Notes under the pieces: model-generated | What the model was told of the DNA's origin: nothing | Databases searched by the model: none | The model's input: the letters and a program-made list of their open reading frames with translations, nothing else | Assembly: GCA_026391945.1 (NCBI GenBank) | Contig: JAPLDA010000023.1 | Location: forward strand, 39,740 to 103,739 | From: Bacteroidota bacterium | Lineage (GTDB): Bacteria; Bacteroidota; Bacteroidia; AKYH767-A; 2013-40CM-41-45 | Direction: 5' to 3' | Length of the DNA: 64,000 nt | In this document: in pieces, positions 1 to 9,260 of the stretch | How positions within the stretch are numbered: the first letter of the stretch is position 1 | How the letters are laid out: every line of letters begins with the position of its first letter | Translations under genes and position numbers: made by a program

Positions 1-2
1 AT

Positions 3-707
3 GGCGGGGTGTTTGGACGTCATAAATGCTTAAAGGCAATGATCAAAATAGCAATCAGAAAAGGAGTGATGACGAAGAACCCCTACGTTGATTTCAAGGT
101 TCGCGGAGCGGAAGGGAAACGAATGTTTCTCCGTTTAGAGGAGGTGAAGAAACTAATGGGGCTTTACTTTTCCGAAGATGAAATCAAGCTACAATGTGTC
201 AGCGAAATGTTTCTGTTTGCCTGCTTTACAGGTTTACGGTTTTCTGACATCATTCAGCTCAGGTGGTCAAATATTGATTTGCTGAGAAGAACTCTTGAGA
301 TTGATATGATGAAAACGAATAAGCCCATTCAGTTGCCTTTGATTGAACCGGCAATGAAAATTCTAAATCAGAGGAAATCGCAATCGGGTGAAGCATCAGA
401 GGAGGTGTTTAAAACTATCTGTAATCAATATGTTAACCGGAGGTTGAAAGACCTGATGAAGAAAGCAGAAATCCAAAAGCAAATCACTTTTCATTGTGCC
501 AGACACACCTTTGCCTGCAACCACATTGAATCTCAAACACACATGCTGGTTCTGAAAGATTTGCTTGGTCACTCAAATGTTGCTCAAACAGAAATTTACG
601 CCAAGACATTAAACGTACAGATGATCAATGCGATGAAGGCATTAGAAAACCAATATTCAAACAAACTAAATACACCTCCACACAAACTAAGGGTTGTAAA
701 TGAATAA
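3..707 (+). CDS. Tyrosine recombinase/integrase, C-terminal catalytic domain (5' truncated by window edge)
   Basis: Frame open to the window start; motifs TGLRFSDIIQLRW, HCARHTFA, LLGHSNVAQTEIYAKT match the R...HxxR...H...Y catalytic pattern of Bacteroidota tyrosine recombinases. Confidence 0.93.
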   Translation, partial: GGVFGRHKCLKAMIKIAIRKGVMTKNPYVDFKVRGAEGKRMFLRLEEVKKLMGLYFSEDEIKLQCVSEMFLFACFTGLRFSDIIQLRWSNIDLLRRTLEIDMMKTNKPIQLPLIEPAMKILNQRKSQSGEASEEVFKTICNQYVNRRLKDLMKKAEIQKQITFHCARHTFACNHIESQTHMLVLKDLLGHSNVAQTEIYAKTLNVQMINAMKALENQYSNKLNTPPHKLRVVNE

Positions 708-747
708 AAGGAAATAATCAGGTTCAGGAATAATAGGAAATCACCCC

Positions 748-1314
748 ATGACAAACACACGCTTTATTACCAAATGGAATGCGCTTCAACTGATCGAAGA
801 TCGGTTGACGTTATTAAAAAAGGCCATTCTGACATTGTATGTAAACAAAGAGTTGGTTTTGTTCCTTGATAAATTCATCAGGTCTATATCAGATCAAAAT
901 GAAAAGAGGTTGATTCTTCTGTATATAAAAAAAACGATCAATCAGTTCCCAAGGAGGCTTCCGCAAGACTACGTCATGGCATTTGAAGAAGAGTTGTTAC
1001 TGAACTCGGAAAAATTCCTGGAGGAACAAAGCGAATACGATCCGAGCAATTGGGTTGACATGGAGCTTGATTTCATTTTCCAAAAAACACACCTCAACCT
1101 TAACGAAGTTGCTTTGAAGCAAATCCACTCCAGTGAGAAGACTCTCGAGAAAGAATTGCTCACCATGAATGAAGTGTTGGCTTTGCTTAAGATCAGCAAG
1201 GCAACATTGGACAGAAGAAGATCGGAAGGAATGCCGTGTACTAAAAAGGGGAAGAAAATCTATTTTAAGAAAACGGAAATTTCGAATTGGTTAAACAAGA
1301 AAGACGGTCAATGA
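748..1314 (+). CDS. Helix-turn-helix (excisionase/MerR-like) DNA-binding protein
   Basis: C-terminal LTMNEVLALLKISKATLDRRRSEGMPCTKKGKKIYFKKTEISNWLNKK is a typical HTH_17/excisionase-like module; directly downstream of the integrase. Confidence 0.8.
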   Translation: MTNTRFITKWNALQLIEDRLTLLKKAILTLYVNKELVLFLDKFIRSISDQNEKRLILLYIKKTINQFPRRLPQDYVMAFEEELLLNSEKFLEEQSEYDPSNWVDMELDFIFQKTHLNLNEVALKQIHSSEKTLEKELLTMNEVLALLKISKATLDRRRSEGMPCTKKGKKIYFKKTEISNWLNKKDGQ

Positions 1315-1315
1315 A

Positions 1316-2500
1316 ATGGTAGCTGAAGACAAAACAAATTTATTCTTCAAACTTTGGTATAAAATTCTCCCTGATGAGAAGCTTACTGATCTCTCTAAAT
1401 TATTGCTGCATGAAATTTTATATTTCATCATCTTCGGAAGCAATCAAGATTACTGCTTCGCCACCAACGACCACCTTGCTAATAGATTAAATAAGCACAG
1501 CAAAACAATAAGCAAAGGGATAACCAAACTAGTCAACACTGGATATCTGAGGCGGGAGTTAGACCGGGAGGGTGTAATGGTATCGGGGAGAAGGTTAATC
1601 CCTGTTTGGGAAAAACTGGGTATTAGCGAAAACGCTAATAATAATATAAATAATACTTTATTAGATAATAATATTACTATGGATAAAGAAGATAAGATAA
1701 ATAATAAATTTATTAATATTATACTTAACGAAAACGCTAACCCATCCAGCGATACATACTACGAGGAGTTATTCGGAATTGGTGATCAAGGCATGAACTT
1801 CTATTTCTATAACATGGCAGTCGAATTAAAATCCGAATTCCCGGAATTTCACAGGTTAAAAATAGCAAACATTCTACATAATGCCTTCGATTATCGTCAG
1901 AGTAGCAAAACGAAAGGATATAAACTACTTATAAAAAAAATGGGTACGAAATTCCTTCATATATTAGTTAAACATTGCAGCAAAAATTTAAAAAGTGAGC
2001 CCCATGAAGTACCTAAATTCCCCTCCAGCGGTAATCAATATTATGATACCATGAAGATCGCTTCAATACTGAAGAAAAACTTCCTTCATCTTTACACGGA
2101 GCCTTCGATTGGATTCAAAAAATCAAGTTCTAATTGGGGTAGTCTCAGTACTGAATTGGAAATTATTAACACCGCAGATTACTATCAAATTTCTGTAAAT
2201 CGAGAATGTCGTGTCATGGCTGTTATACACAGAATTGAGGAAAGAAAGGACAAGAGTGGGAAGGGGTATTTTGCCAATATTTATTTTAGCTCAGAACGTA
2301 AACCGCCTTCATCATATCTCGGTTATTACATTGCTGTTATTGATGCAGATTCTTATATGAAAATAAGGTTGTTTTTGAAAACATTAATTGGAAAGGAGGT
2401 GGTTATGCAGGGACAAAAAGCATGGAGCGGATACCATAAAAAAGAGATATTGAAAAGCTTGGCAAACAAACCATTCCTAATGAGCCCAACCATCAGATGA
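1316..2500 (+). CDS. Replication-initiator-like / winged-HTH protein of a mobile element
   Basis: N-terminal wHTH-like region (FATNDHLANRLNKHSKTISKGITKLVNTGYLRRE); follows integrase and excisionase genes; internal AT-rich low-complexity stretch. Confidence 0.5.
   Translation: MVAEDKTNLFFKLWYKILPDEKLTDLSKLLLHEILYFIIFGSNQDYCFATNDHLANRLNKHSKTISKGITKLVNTGYLRRELDREGVMVSGRRLIPVWEKLGISENANNNINNTLLDNNITMDKEDKINNKFINIILNENANPSSDTYYEELFGIGDQGMNFYFYNMAVELKSEFPEFHRLKIANILHNAFDYRQSSKTKGYKLLIKKMGTKFLHILVKHCSKNLKSEPHEVPKFPSSGNQYYDTMKIASILKKNFLHLYTEPSIGFKKSSSNWGSLSTELEIINTADYYQISVNRECRVMAVIHRIEERKDKSGKGYFANIYFSSERKPPSSYLGYYIAVIDADSYMKIRLFLKTLIGKEVVMQGQKAWSGYHKKEILKSLANKPFLMSPTIR
1621..1740. repeat. Two copies of a short palindromic motif flanking a very AT-rich segment (possible origin/iteron-like site)
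   Basis: TATTAGCG-AAAA-CGCTAATA at 1621-1640 and TTAACG-AAAA-CGCTAA at 1725-1740; CGAAAACGCTAA repeated exactly 102 bp apart; nearly all A/T between. Confidence 0.55.
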
Positions 2501-2698
2501 AAAACAGACGCAAAAATCTTGCGTTTCTGTCTGGCAAATCATTCGGTTGATTTAGGACTGTTTTCACTTCAATCATCTGCGAGGAAGCAAAAAGTCTACT
2601 TAGAAAAAGTTGAGGGCTTTATTGAACGTTCCGAATATTTCCATACTTTGGGTAATCTTTTGGGAATTTTATGTTAAAGCGAGTTCCGTTAATTGAAT

Positions 2699-2716
2699 GT
2701 CAGCAGCAATGCTGAC
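2699..2716. other. Perfect 7-bp stem with GCAA (GNRA) tetraloop upstream of the DUF4062-LOTUS gene
   Basis: GTCAGCA-GCAA-TGCTGAC. Confidence 0.5.
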
Positions 2717-2775
2717 GCTTCGATTGAACGACAATGCAGATTTTTAATTGACAACAATAAATAAACAAAATAATT

Positions 2776-3645
2776 ATGGCTTTTGACGCAAAAGTTTTCA
2801 GAGTTCTAGTTGCTTCTCCAGTTGATGTTGGCGAGGAGAGAAATGTAATTCCAGAAATCGTAAATGAATGGAATGCGGTTAATGCATTTGGCGCTAAGGT
2901 CATTATTATGCCTGTTAAATGGGAAACTCATTCTGCACCATTATTAGGGGGACGACCTCAAGAAATTATTAATGAACAGTTAGTAAAAGATTGTGATTTG
3001 CTTGTTGGAGTATTTTGGACAAGAATCGGAACGAACACAGGCATTTCAGTAAGCGGGACAGCAGAAGAGATTGAACAATTTGTTGAATTGAAAAAACCAG
3101 TAATGTTATATTTTTCCCAATCGCCAATTGACCCAGATAGAATTGAAATAGACCAATTCACTATTCTTAAAAACTTCAAAGAGAAAATGCGGCTGAAAGG
3201 TTTAACAGAAACTTATGCCAATATTCATGACTTCAGACAAAAATTTACACGGCAATTTAGTATTAACATTGGAAATATTTTATCACCGCCTTCTCCTATT
3301 ACTAAAGCTGAATCTCCAAAAACAACAACCACAAAGGTTGGCAAGAAATCTCATTTAACTGCAAAACCAATTGTCATTAATCCAATTGGGACAGCACACG
3401 AAAAATTAACCCCTGAAAAAGTTGACGAGTATTTGATAAAGACCGTTCAAGCAGTTTCAAATCACGATGGCTGGGCAGGCATTGCAGCCGTTGGCCATTA
3501 TTTACAAACATTCACTCCAGTTAACTATCACGATTTTGGTTTTCCAAAACTTAAAGGATTTCTAAAGTCAAGAAAATTATTTGAGTTTAAAGATGTAAAA
3601 GAACACCCGATGCTAAAAGCTCTACCAACAGTAACTAAGAGCTAA
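2776..3645 (+). CDS. DUF4062 (TIR-like) domain protein with C-terminal OST-HTH/LOTUS-like domain
   Basis: N-term FRVLVASPVDVGEERNVIPEIVNEWN...LVKDCDLLVGVFWTRIGT resembles DUF4062; C-term LIKTVQAVSNHDGWAGIAAVGHYLQTFTPVNYHDFGFPKLKGFLKSRKLFEF resembles OST-HTH/LOTUS. Confidence 0.7.
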   Translation: MAFDAKVFRVLVASPVDVGEERNVIPEIVNEWNAVNAFGAKVIIMPVKWETHSAPLLGGRPQEIINEQLVKDCDLLVGVFWTRIGTNTGISVSGTAEEIEQFVELKKPVMLYFSQSPIDPDRIEIDQFTILKNFKEKMRLKGLTETYANIHDFRQKFTRQFSINIGNILSPPSPITKAESPKTTTTKVGKKSHLTAKPIVINPIGTAHEKLTPEKVDEYLIKTVQAVSNHDGWAGIAAVGHYLQTFTPVNYHDFGFPKLKGFLKSRKLFEFKDVKEHPMLKALPTVTKS

Positions 3646-3688
3646 AAAATTATACATCCATAAATTATTTAATTTTTATTCGAAGAAT

Positions 3689-4486
3689 ATGAAACAAGTA
3701 AAACCAATTATTGCAGTTCTTTCTATAACACTTTTAGTGTTTTTTCTTAATAACTGCTCAATCAAATCTAAGCGAAAAGGTAAAAATGCTTGGAGCATTC
3801 AAAGATTAAAAGGGAATGTGCAATCCTTCCAAAGTGTAAAGTATGATGGTCAAGAAAAATTTGGCGAACCCATCAAAGCGAGCGCAACTGATTTTGAAAA
3901 AATAACCTTTAACAAAGAAGGTAATATGCTCGAAAGTGAGGAATATACAAATGACAAAAGCACTTACTATAAGAAGGTGATGAAATATGATTCAATCGGA
4001 CAAAATATCGAAACAAATTTGTATAAATTAGACGGCAGTTTAGCGAGAAAATTTCTTTACGACCATGATAGTAACGGTAATACTATTGAGCAAAATATTT
4101 TTGAACCGAATGGAACGCTTTCCGATAAATACAAATTTATTTATGATGAAAACGGAAACGAACTTGAATCAACTTTTTATCACTCAGACGGAACGCTCAA
4201 ATCGAAACTCATCACAAAATATGATGGTCAAGGTAATGCAATAGAAATGTCCTCTTACTCCTCTAACAGAACGCTTGATAATAGAATAATATCAACCTAT
4301 GATGAAAAGGGCAATCCAATTGCAGAAGATTCATATAATGAAAATGGAGAAGTAATCATGAAAGTAAATTATAAATATGAATTTGATGGTAAAGGTAATT
4401 GGACAAAGCGAATAGAAACAGCGTCTATTAAACCGTTTGACTCAAATATAATATGGATTGAAGAGAGGGATATAAAATATTATTAA
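3689..4486 (+). CDS. Lipoprotein with degenerate YD/Rhs-like YDxxGNxxE repeats
   Basis: N-terminal hydrophobic segment ending LNNCS (lipobox-like); repeated YDxxGN...E units. Confidence 0.6.
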   Translation: MKQVKPIIAVLSITLLVFFLNNCSIKSKRKGKNAWSIQRLKGNVQSFQSVKYDGQEKFGEPIKASATDFEKITFNKEGNMLESEEYTNDKSTYYKKVMKYDSIGQNIETNLYKLDGSLARKFLYDHDSNGNTIEQNIFEPNGTLSDKYKFIYDENGNELESTFYHSDGTLKSKLITKYDGQGNAIEMSSYSSNRTLDNRIISTYDEKGNPIAEDSYNENGEVIMKVNYKYEFDGKGNWTKRIETASIKPFDSNIIWIEERDIKYY

Positions 4487-4663
4487 TCTATTTTCATTAA
4501 TAACAATTGCCGACGACATCAAATTAAAAAGAAGCACGTGCCGCTAACAAGAAATGTGGTTAAGCGAATTGGCCTTTAACATAAAATGTATCGTAACTTG
4601 CGTGCATTTAAACCTTCAAAAATTATTTTTTAATTTCTACATCCTTATTAACTATTTAAGACT

Positions 4664-5527
4664 ATGGGCTCCTTCAAATACAAATTCTACGATTTATTTA
4701 ACCCAACATTGACAGCGTTTCATTCACTAGGAGGTTCTGCCTCAGTTTCCGAAATAGAAGATTTTGTAATTGAAAACATGAACCTTTCAGATGATGAGGT
4801 CAATGATATTCATAGGGGAACAACCACCAAACTAAGTTATCGTCTAAGGTGGGCAAGGAATTATTTGAAGAATTATGGGCTCTTGGAAAATAGCAGCCGA
4901 GGCATTTGGGCTTTGACTAGCATTGGATTAAAAACGGTTGAAGTAAACCCAAATGTGGTCACAAAGTTTGTTCGGGACAAAAACAAGAAAAAAAGAGATA
5001 TCAAACCGCTTGAAATAGAAAAAGATAATAATGAAAACGACTTAGAGTTGGATTCATACGACTCCGATTCTTGGAAGGAGGAGGCATTAGATATAATAAA
5101 AAAAATTACTGCTTCCGGCTTTGAAAGGTTGTGTCAACGGTTGTTAAGGGAATTAGGATTTAAAAATGTAGAGGTTACTGGTAAACCAAATGACGGAGGG
5201 ATTGACGGCAAGGGCATTCTTCGTCTCGGGGGAATTTTATCGTTTCATGTAGTGTTTCAAGCGAAAAGATATAAAGACACCGTTGGATCAGAGATCATTA
5301 GAAATTTTAGAGGTTCCCTAAGTGCTAAAATTGATAAAGGTTTAATTATTAGTACAGGACGTTTTACATTAGAAGCTAAAAAAGAAGCTCAACGAGACGG
5401 TGCAATACCAATTGATTTAATTGATGGTGATGAATTGGTTGAAAAACTAAAGGAGTTAAAATTGGGTTTAAGTATAGAATTGATTGAAAAAATATTCGTC
5501 GATCCTAAATGGTTTCAAGAAATCTAA
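4664..5527 (+). CDS. mrr: Mrr-type restriction endonuclease
   Basis: N-terminal wHTH plus Mrr_cat-like FERLCQRLLRELGFKNVEVTGKPNDGGIDGKG...FHVVFQAKRYKDTVGSEIIRNFRGSL (D...QAK). Confidence 0.88.
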   Translation: MGSFKYKFYDLFNPTLTAFHSLGGSASVSEIEDFVIENMNLSDDEVNDIHRGTTTKLSYRLRWARNYLKNYGLLENSSRGIWALTSIGLKTVEVNPNVVTKFVRDKNKKKRDIKPLEIEKDNNENDLELDSYDSDSWKEEALDIIKKITASGFERLCQRLLRELGFKNVEVTGKPNDGGIDGKGILRLGGILSFHVVFQAKRYKDTVGSEIIRNFRGSLSAKIDKGLIISTGRFTLEAKKEAQRDGAIPIDLIDGDELVEKLKELKLGLSIELIEKIFVDPKWFQEI

Positions 5528-5847
5528 GGGGTTTATATTCAAGAACGATGGGTAGTAACGATAAATATCTGAAAGCCTGTTTGGAATAGATACGTTTATG
5601 CAAGTTACAAGTAGAGATCTCTTTGGAATCGGTTGATTAAAAAAATTTCGTTCTTGTTTTGTAAATCGTTCAGTTGATGTTTCGGATGTTTTCAATTTAA
5701 TCACCTACGAGAATGCAAAAGAATTGGTTCCCCGACAAAAGTTTTAATCAAATATCTCCGAATTAGCGATGATTTATTTACGAACTTAGCCAATGAAAAA
5801 ATGAAACAACAACGTATGTAAGAAAACAAAATTGATATAAATAATTC

Positions 5848-5999
5848 ATAGCGTTAGCTATATCCGTACTCTCAAAACGACCAGGTTTACAGTACTTCAA
5901 GGATATAGACTGATGTCCACCGAACGCGTGGGCTTAGTCTATTTTGAAGTAGGGTACTGGTCGTACCTGAGAGTCAGGTAGGCTACTGTCCCACGCTAT
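5848..5999. ncRNA. Long imperfect hairpin: putative structured RNA or DNA element
   Basis: Paired arms read by eye: 5848-5854/5993-5999, 5855-5860/5979-5985, 5868-5874/5968-5974, 5877-5884/5957-5964, 5894-5900/5944-5950, 5905-5911/5936-5942; apical CCAC/GTGG stem. Confidence 0.5.
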
Positions 6000-6049
6000 T
6001 TTTTTGTAACAAGGTTTTGCGGGACGGGAACCTCCAAAACTCATAAAGA

Positions 6050-6436
6050 ATGAAAAAAGCATTATTAATCCTTGCAATGATTTGTTCTGTTAAAATAGCC
6101 CAATCACAAATCTTTTATGGAACAAAAGTCGAGGTGGGTATGAGAAAGAATGGTGAATATTATTCCCCCTTGGGAAAGCGCGATGAGAAATTTAGAATTT
6201 CATTTTCACTTCCTTCAAAGAAAATATTCATTGAGTCAAATGATATTGAAATGACAGTTGATAATGCAGAAGAAATTTCATCTGGAGGAGGAGAATCTGT
6301 TTACACTGGGTGTTTTAACTTCGATGATGCAAAAGAAAAAGACAAGTCCCCATATTGTAATTGTTATGTATATCGCAATGAGAAATATATTATCTTGAAG
6401 CGTGTTGGAATAGAAACTACTTTCTATTTAAAATGA
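6050..6436 (+). CDS. Small exported hypothetical protein
   Basis: Signal peptide MKKALLILAMICSVKIAQSQ; no family recognised. Confidence 0.55.
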   Translation: MKKALLILAMICSVKIAQSQIFYGTKVEVGMRKNGEYYSPLGKRDEKFRISFSLPSKKIFIESNDIEMTVDNAEEISSGGGESVYTGCFNFDDAKEKDKSPYCNCYVYRNEKYIILKRVGIETTFYLK

Positions 6437-6681
6437 AAGTGCCTTTGAAAATCCAAGTATGTGATTAAACAAACACTGACCGAAAAATCATGAATCAGAG
6501 CTTGCCTTTTTCGTATCAGCTCAAAAGAGTTGTGGAGTTACTGCCAAAAGCTTTGCTTTTAAGCTTGAGAAACACCATAGCTGAGTATTTCCCCAAGAAT
6601 TGGTCAATCATCCACAGAACATGATTTAAATTGACCGAAAGAAACAGAAAGTCGAAGATTGCTTGGGGCAAATCGAATCCC

Positions 6682-6714
6682 GTCTGAGCCCCTTGCTTCC
6701 CATCTATATTTTTG
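6682..6714 (+). promoter_or_regulatory. Bacteroidota-type promoter upstream of hsdR
   Basis: CTTG at 6682-6685, 21-nt spacer, TATTTTTG (TAnnTTTG) at 6707-6714; 30 nt before the ATG at 6745. Confidence 0.5.
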
Positions 6715-6744
6715 CATACTTTTAAGAACTATAATTGGGGTTAA

Positions 6745-9258
6745 ATGGCGGAGGCAAAAGCAAGAATAAAAATCAACAAGTTGTTGGAAGAAGCTGGTTG
6801 GCTATTCTTTTCAGAGAATGGCAAGCCCGCCAACATTGTTTTGGAGAGCAACGCCAAAATAACACAACAGCAACTTGATGAGTTTGGCGACAACTTTGAA
6901 AAAACCACCAATGGATTCATTGACTACCTGCTGCTCGATGACAAGGGCTTTCCATACATCGTATTGGAAGCAAAGAAAGAAGAAGTCAATCCCCTTGCTG
7001 CAAAGGAACAAGCCAGAAAATATGCCAATGCTCAAAAATGCCGCTTTGTAATACTCTCAAACGGCAACCAACATTATCTGTGGGACTTACAGAGAGGGAA
7101 CCCAAACCTCATTTCAAAATTTCCAACACCGGAAACAGTTGGTGCTTATACTTCTTTCAATCCCAATCCTCAAAGCCTGATTAACGAAGCTGTAAAAGAA
7201 GATTACATCGTTGTAACGCAAAAACCCAACTACGACAAAGACCCAAGGTGGATTGAAGAAACACAACGCAAAAGCTACTTGGATGAAAACAAGCTTCGCT
7301 TGTTGCGGAAGTATCAGGTGAAAGCCGTTGAAAAAATTCAGGAAGAAGTGAAGGGTGGCAAAGACCGCTTTCTATTTGAGATGGCAACAGGTACAGGAAA
7401 GACATTGACAGCAGCAGCCGTCATCAAATTGTTTCTGCGAACCGGCAATGCCAGACGTGTTTTGTTTCTGGTTGATCGGCTGGAATTGGAAGACCAAGCT
7501 GACAAAGCATTCAAAGAGTATTTGAGAAATGATTATCAATGCTGCATATACAAGGAGAACAGAGATGATTGGAGAAAGAATGAAATCGTTGTTTCAACAG
7601 TTCAGTCATTTCTTTTCAAGAACAAATACAAACGGATATTTTCGCCCACAGATTTTGATCTGGTAATTTCTGACGAAGCACACCGTAGCATTGGTGGAAA
7701 CAGCAGAGCGGTGTTTGAATATTTCATTGGTTACAAATTAGGGCTGACAGCTACACCGAAAGATTATCTCAAGAAGATTGACCCTGCAAAACTAAGTGAG
7801 AAAGACCCAAGAGAATTGGAGCGAAGAATGTTGCTTGATACTTACACGACCTTTGGCTGTGCGGACGGCAAACCAACATTCCAATATAGCCTGTTACATA
7901 GTGTAAAAGACGGTTTCCTTGTGAATCCAATTGTTGCTGATGCCAGAACAGAAATTACAACACAACTGTTGTCTGATGAAGGTTATAGTGTATTGACAAC
8001 AAACGAAGAAGGTGAGGATGAAAAAGAATCATTTTTTCAAAGAGACTTTGAAAAAAAGTTCTTTAGTGAGAAAACAAACAAGATATTCTGTAAAACATTC
8101 TTGGAGAATGCGCTTCGTGATCCTGTTACAGGAGAAACAGGAAAGTCTATTCTGTTTTGTGTAAGTCAGAACCATGCTGCCAAGGTTGCTCAAATACTCA
8201 ATGAATTTGCTGACAAAATGTTTCCGGGTAAGTATCAATCAGACTTTGCTTTGCAGGTAACTTCATTGGTAAAGGATGCACAACAGTTCACAATCAATTT
8301 CACCAATAACAATTTAAGCGGTACAGGAAACTTCAATCCGCTATACAAAACAAGCAAGACAAGGGTTTGCGTAACCGTTGGAATGATGACCACAGGATAT
8401 GATTGCCCTGACCTGTTGAATGTTGGTTTGATGCGCCCCATATTCTCTCCAACAGACTTCATTCAAATCAAAGGTAGAGGAACAAGGAAACATAACTTCC
8501 TGAAAGAACTGCTTGATAAAGAATTAGCAAAGCAGGTATTACAACCAGACAAAAAGAACTTCAAACTCTTTGACTTCTTTGCCAACTGCGAATACTTTGA
8601 AACAGAATTCAACTATGATGAGATTCTGAAACTTCCTCCAAAAGGTGACGGAGAAGGTGGCGGAGGTGGTTACACAACACCCGATACATTTGAAAGCACG
8701 GAACACGATCCTCTGAAAAACTTTACAGAACAAGAGGTTGGGGTACAGGGAATGAAGATTGACAGAATGTATTTCGACCGCTTTGAAGAAACAATCAAAG
8801 ACGATATTGCCGTACAGAAGATGATTGATAAACGGGACATGGAAGGAATTGAACAATACATTTTGCAAAACATCTTTGAGAAACCGGAAGACTTTTACAA
8901 CCTTACCAAATTACAAAATGCTGCCAAGGTTGACAGACGGTTGTCCCTTCGTGAAATCATTGAGAAGATATTCGGAGTGATCCCTTACTTCAAAAGTAAA
9001 GATGAATTGCTGGAAGATGAATTTGAGAAATTTGACAGCCGTTACCTACCTGATGAGCAAATCTTCTCCTATGCAAAAAATTACTTCAAAAGCTACATTA
9101 CAGACAAAGAGTTCCGTGACATTATTGAGAACAAAAACTTCGCCTTGCTGAATACTAATCCAAACGGGGAAGTGTTTCGCAAGCTACCTGCGGAGTTGCG
9201 GAATCTGATCCCACAATACATCAAAGAAAATATATCATTATCACAATTTGCTAATTAA
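6745..9258 (+). CDS. hsdR: Type I restriction endonuclease R subunit (DEAD/DEAH helicase)
   Basis: N-terminal nuclease-like FIDYLLLDDKGFPYIVLEAKKE; Walker A FEMATGTGKTLTAAA; DEAH box VISDEAHRS; GLTATP; QIKGRGTR. Confidence 0.95.
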   Translation: MAEAKARIKINKLLEEAGWLFFSENGKPANIVLESNAKITQQQLDEFGDNFEKTTNGFIDYLLLDDKGFPYIVLEAKKEEVNPLAAKEQARKYANAQKCRFVILSNGNQHYLWDLQRGNPNLISKFPTPETVGAYTSFNPNPQSLINEAVKEDYIVVTQKPNYDKDPRWIEETQRKSYLDENKLRLLRKYQVKAVEKIQEEVKGGKDRFLFEMATGTGKTLTAAAVIKLFLRTGNARRVLFLVDRLELEDQADKAFKEYLRNDYQCCIYKENRDDWRKNEIVVSTVQSFLFKNKYKRIFSPTDFDLVISDEAHRSIGGNSRAVFEYFIGYKLGLTATPKDYLKKIDPAKLSEKDPRELERRMLLDTYTTFGCADGKPTFQYSLLHSVKDGFLVNPIVADARTEITTQLLSDEGYSVLTTNEEGEDEKESFFQRDFEKKFFSEKTNKIFCKTFLENALRDPVTGETGKSILFCVSQNHAAKVAQILNEFADKMFPGKYQSDFALQVTSLVKDAQQFTINFTNNNLSGTGNFNPLYKTSKTRVCVTVGMMTTGYDCPDLLNVGLMRPIFSPTDFIQIKGRGTRKHNFLKELLDKELAKQVLQPDKKNFKLFDFFANCEYFETEFNYDEILKLPPKGDGEGGGGGYTTPDTFESTEHDPLKNFTEQEVGVQGMKIDRMYFDRFEETIKDDIAVQKMIDKRDMEGIEQYILQNIFEKPEDFYNLTKLQNAAKVDRRLSLREIIEKIFGVIPYFKSKDELLEDEFEKFDSRYLPDEQIFSYAKNYFKSYITDKEFRDIIENKNFALLNTNPNGEVFRKLPAELRNLIPQYIKENISLSQFAN

Positions 9259-9260
9259 GT

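Noticed and set aside
4535-4620. GCACGTGCCGCTAACAA...CGTGC intergenic sequence as an attC-like cassette boundary
   Set aside because: Only about 5 bp of outer complementarity; too weak without other copies to compare.
5848-5999. Integron attC site
   Set aside because: GCGTTAGC in the left arm is reminiscent, but the matching RYYYAAC/GTTRRRY ends are not present at both ends and no integron integrase is in the window.
5848-5999. Retron msr-msd RNA
   Set aside because: No reverse transcriptase ORF is present nearby or anywhere in the ORF track.
6490-6620. Short reading frame FFVSAQKSCGVTAKSFAFKLEKHHS upstream of hsdR as a gene remnant
   Set aside because: Too short to assign to any family; no supporting start or RBS.
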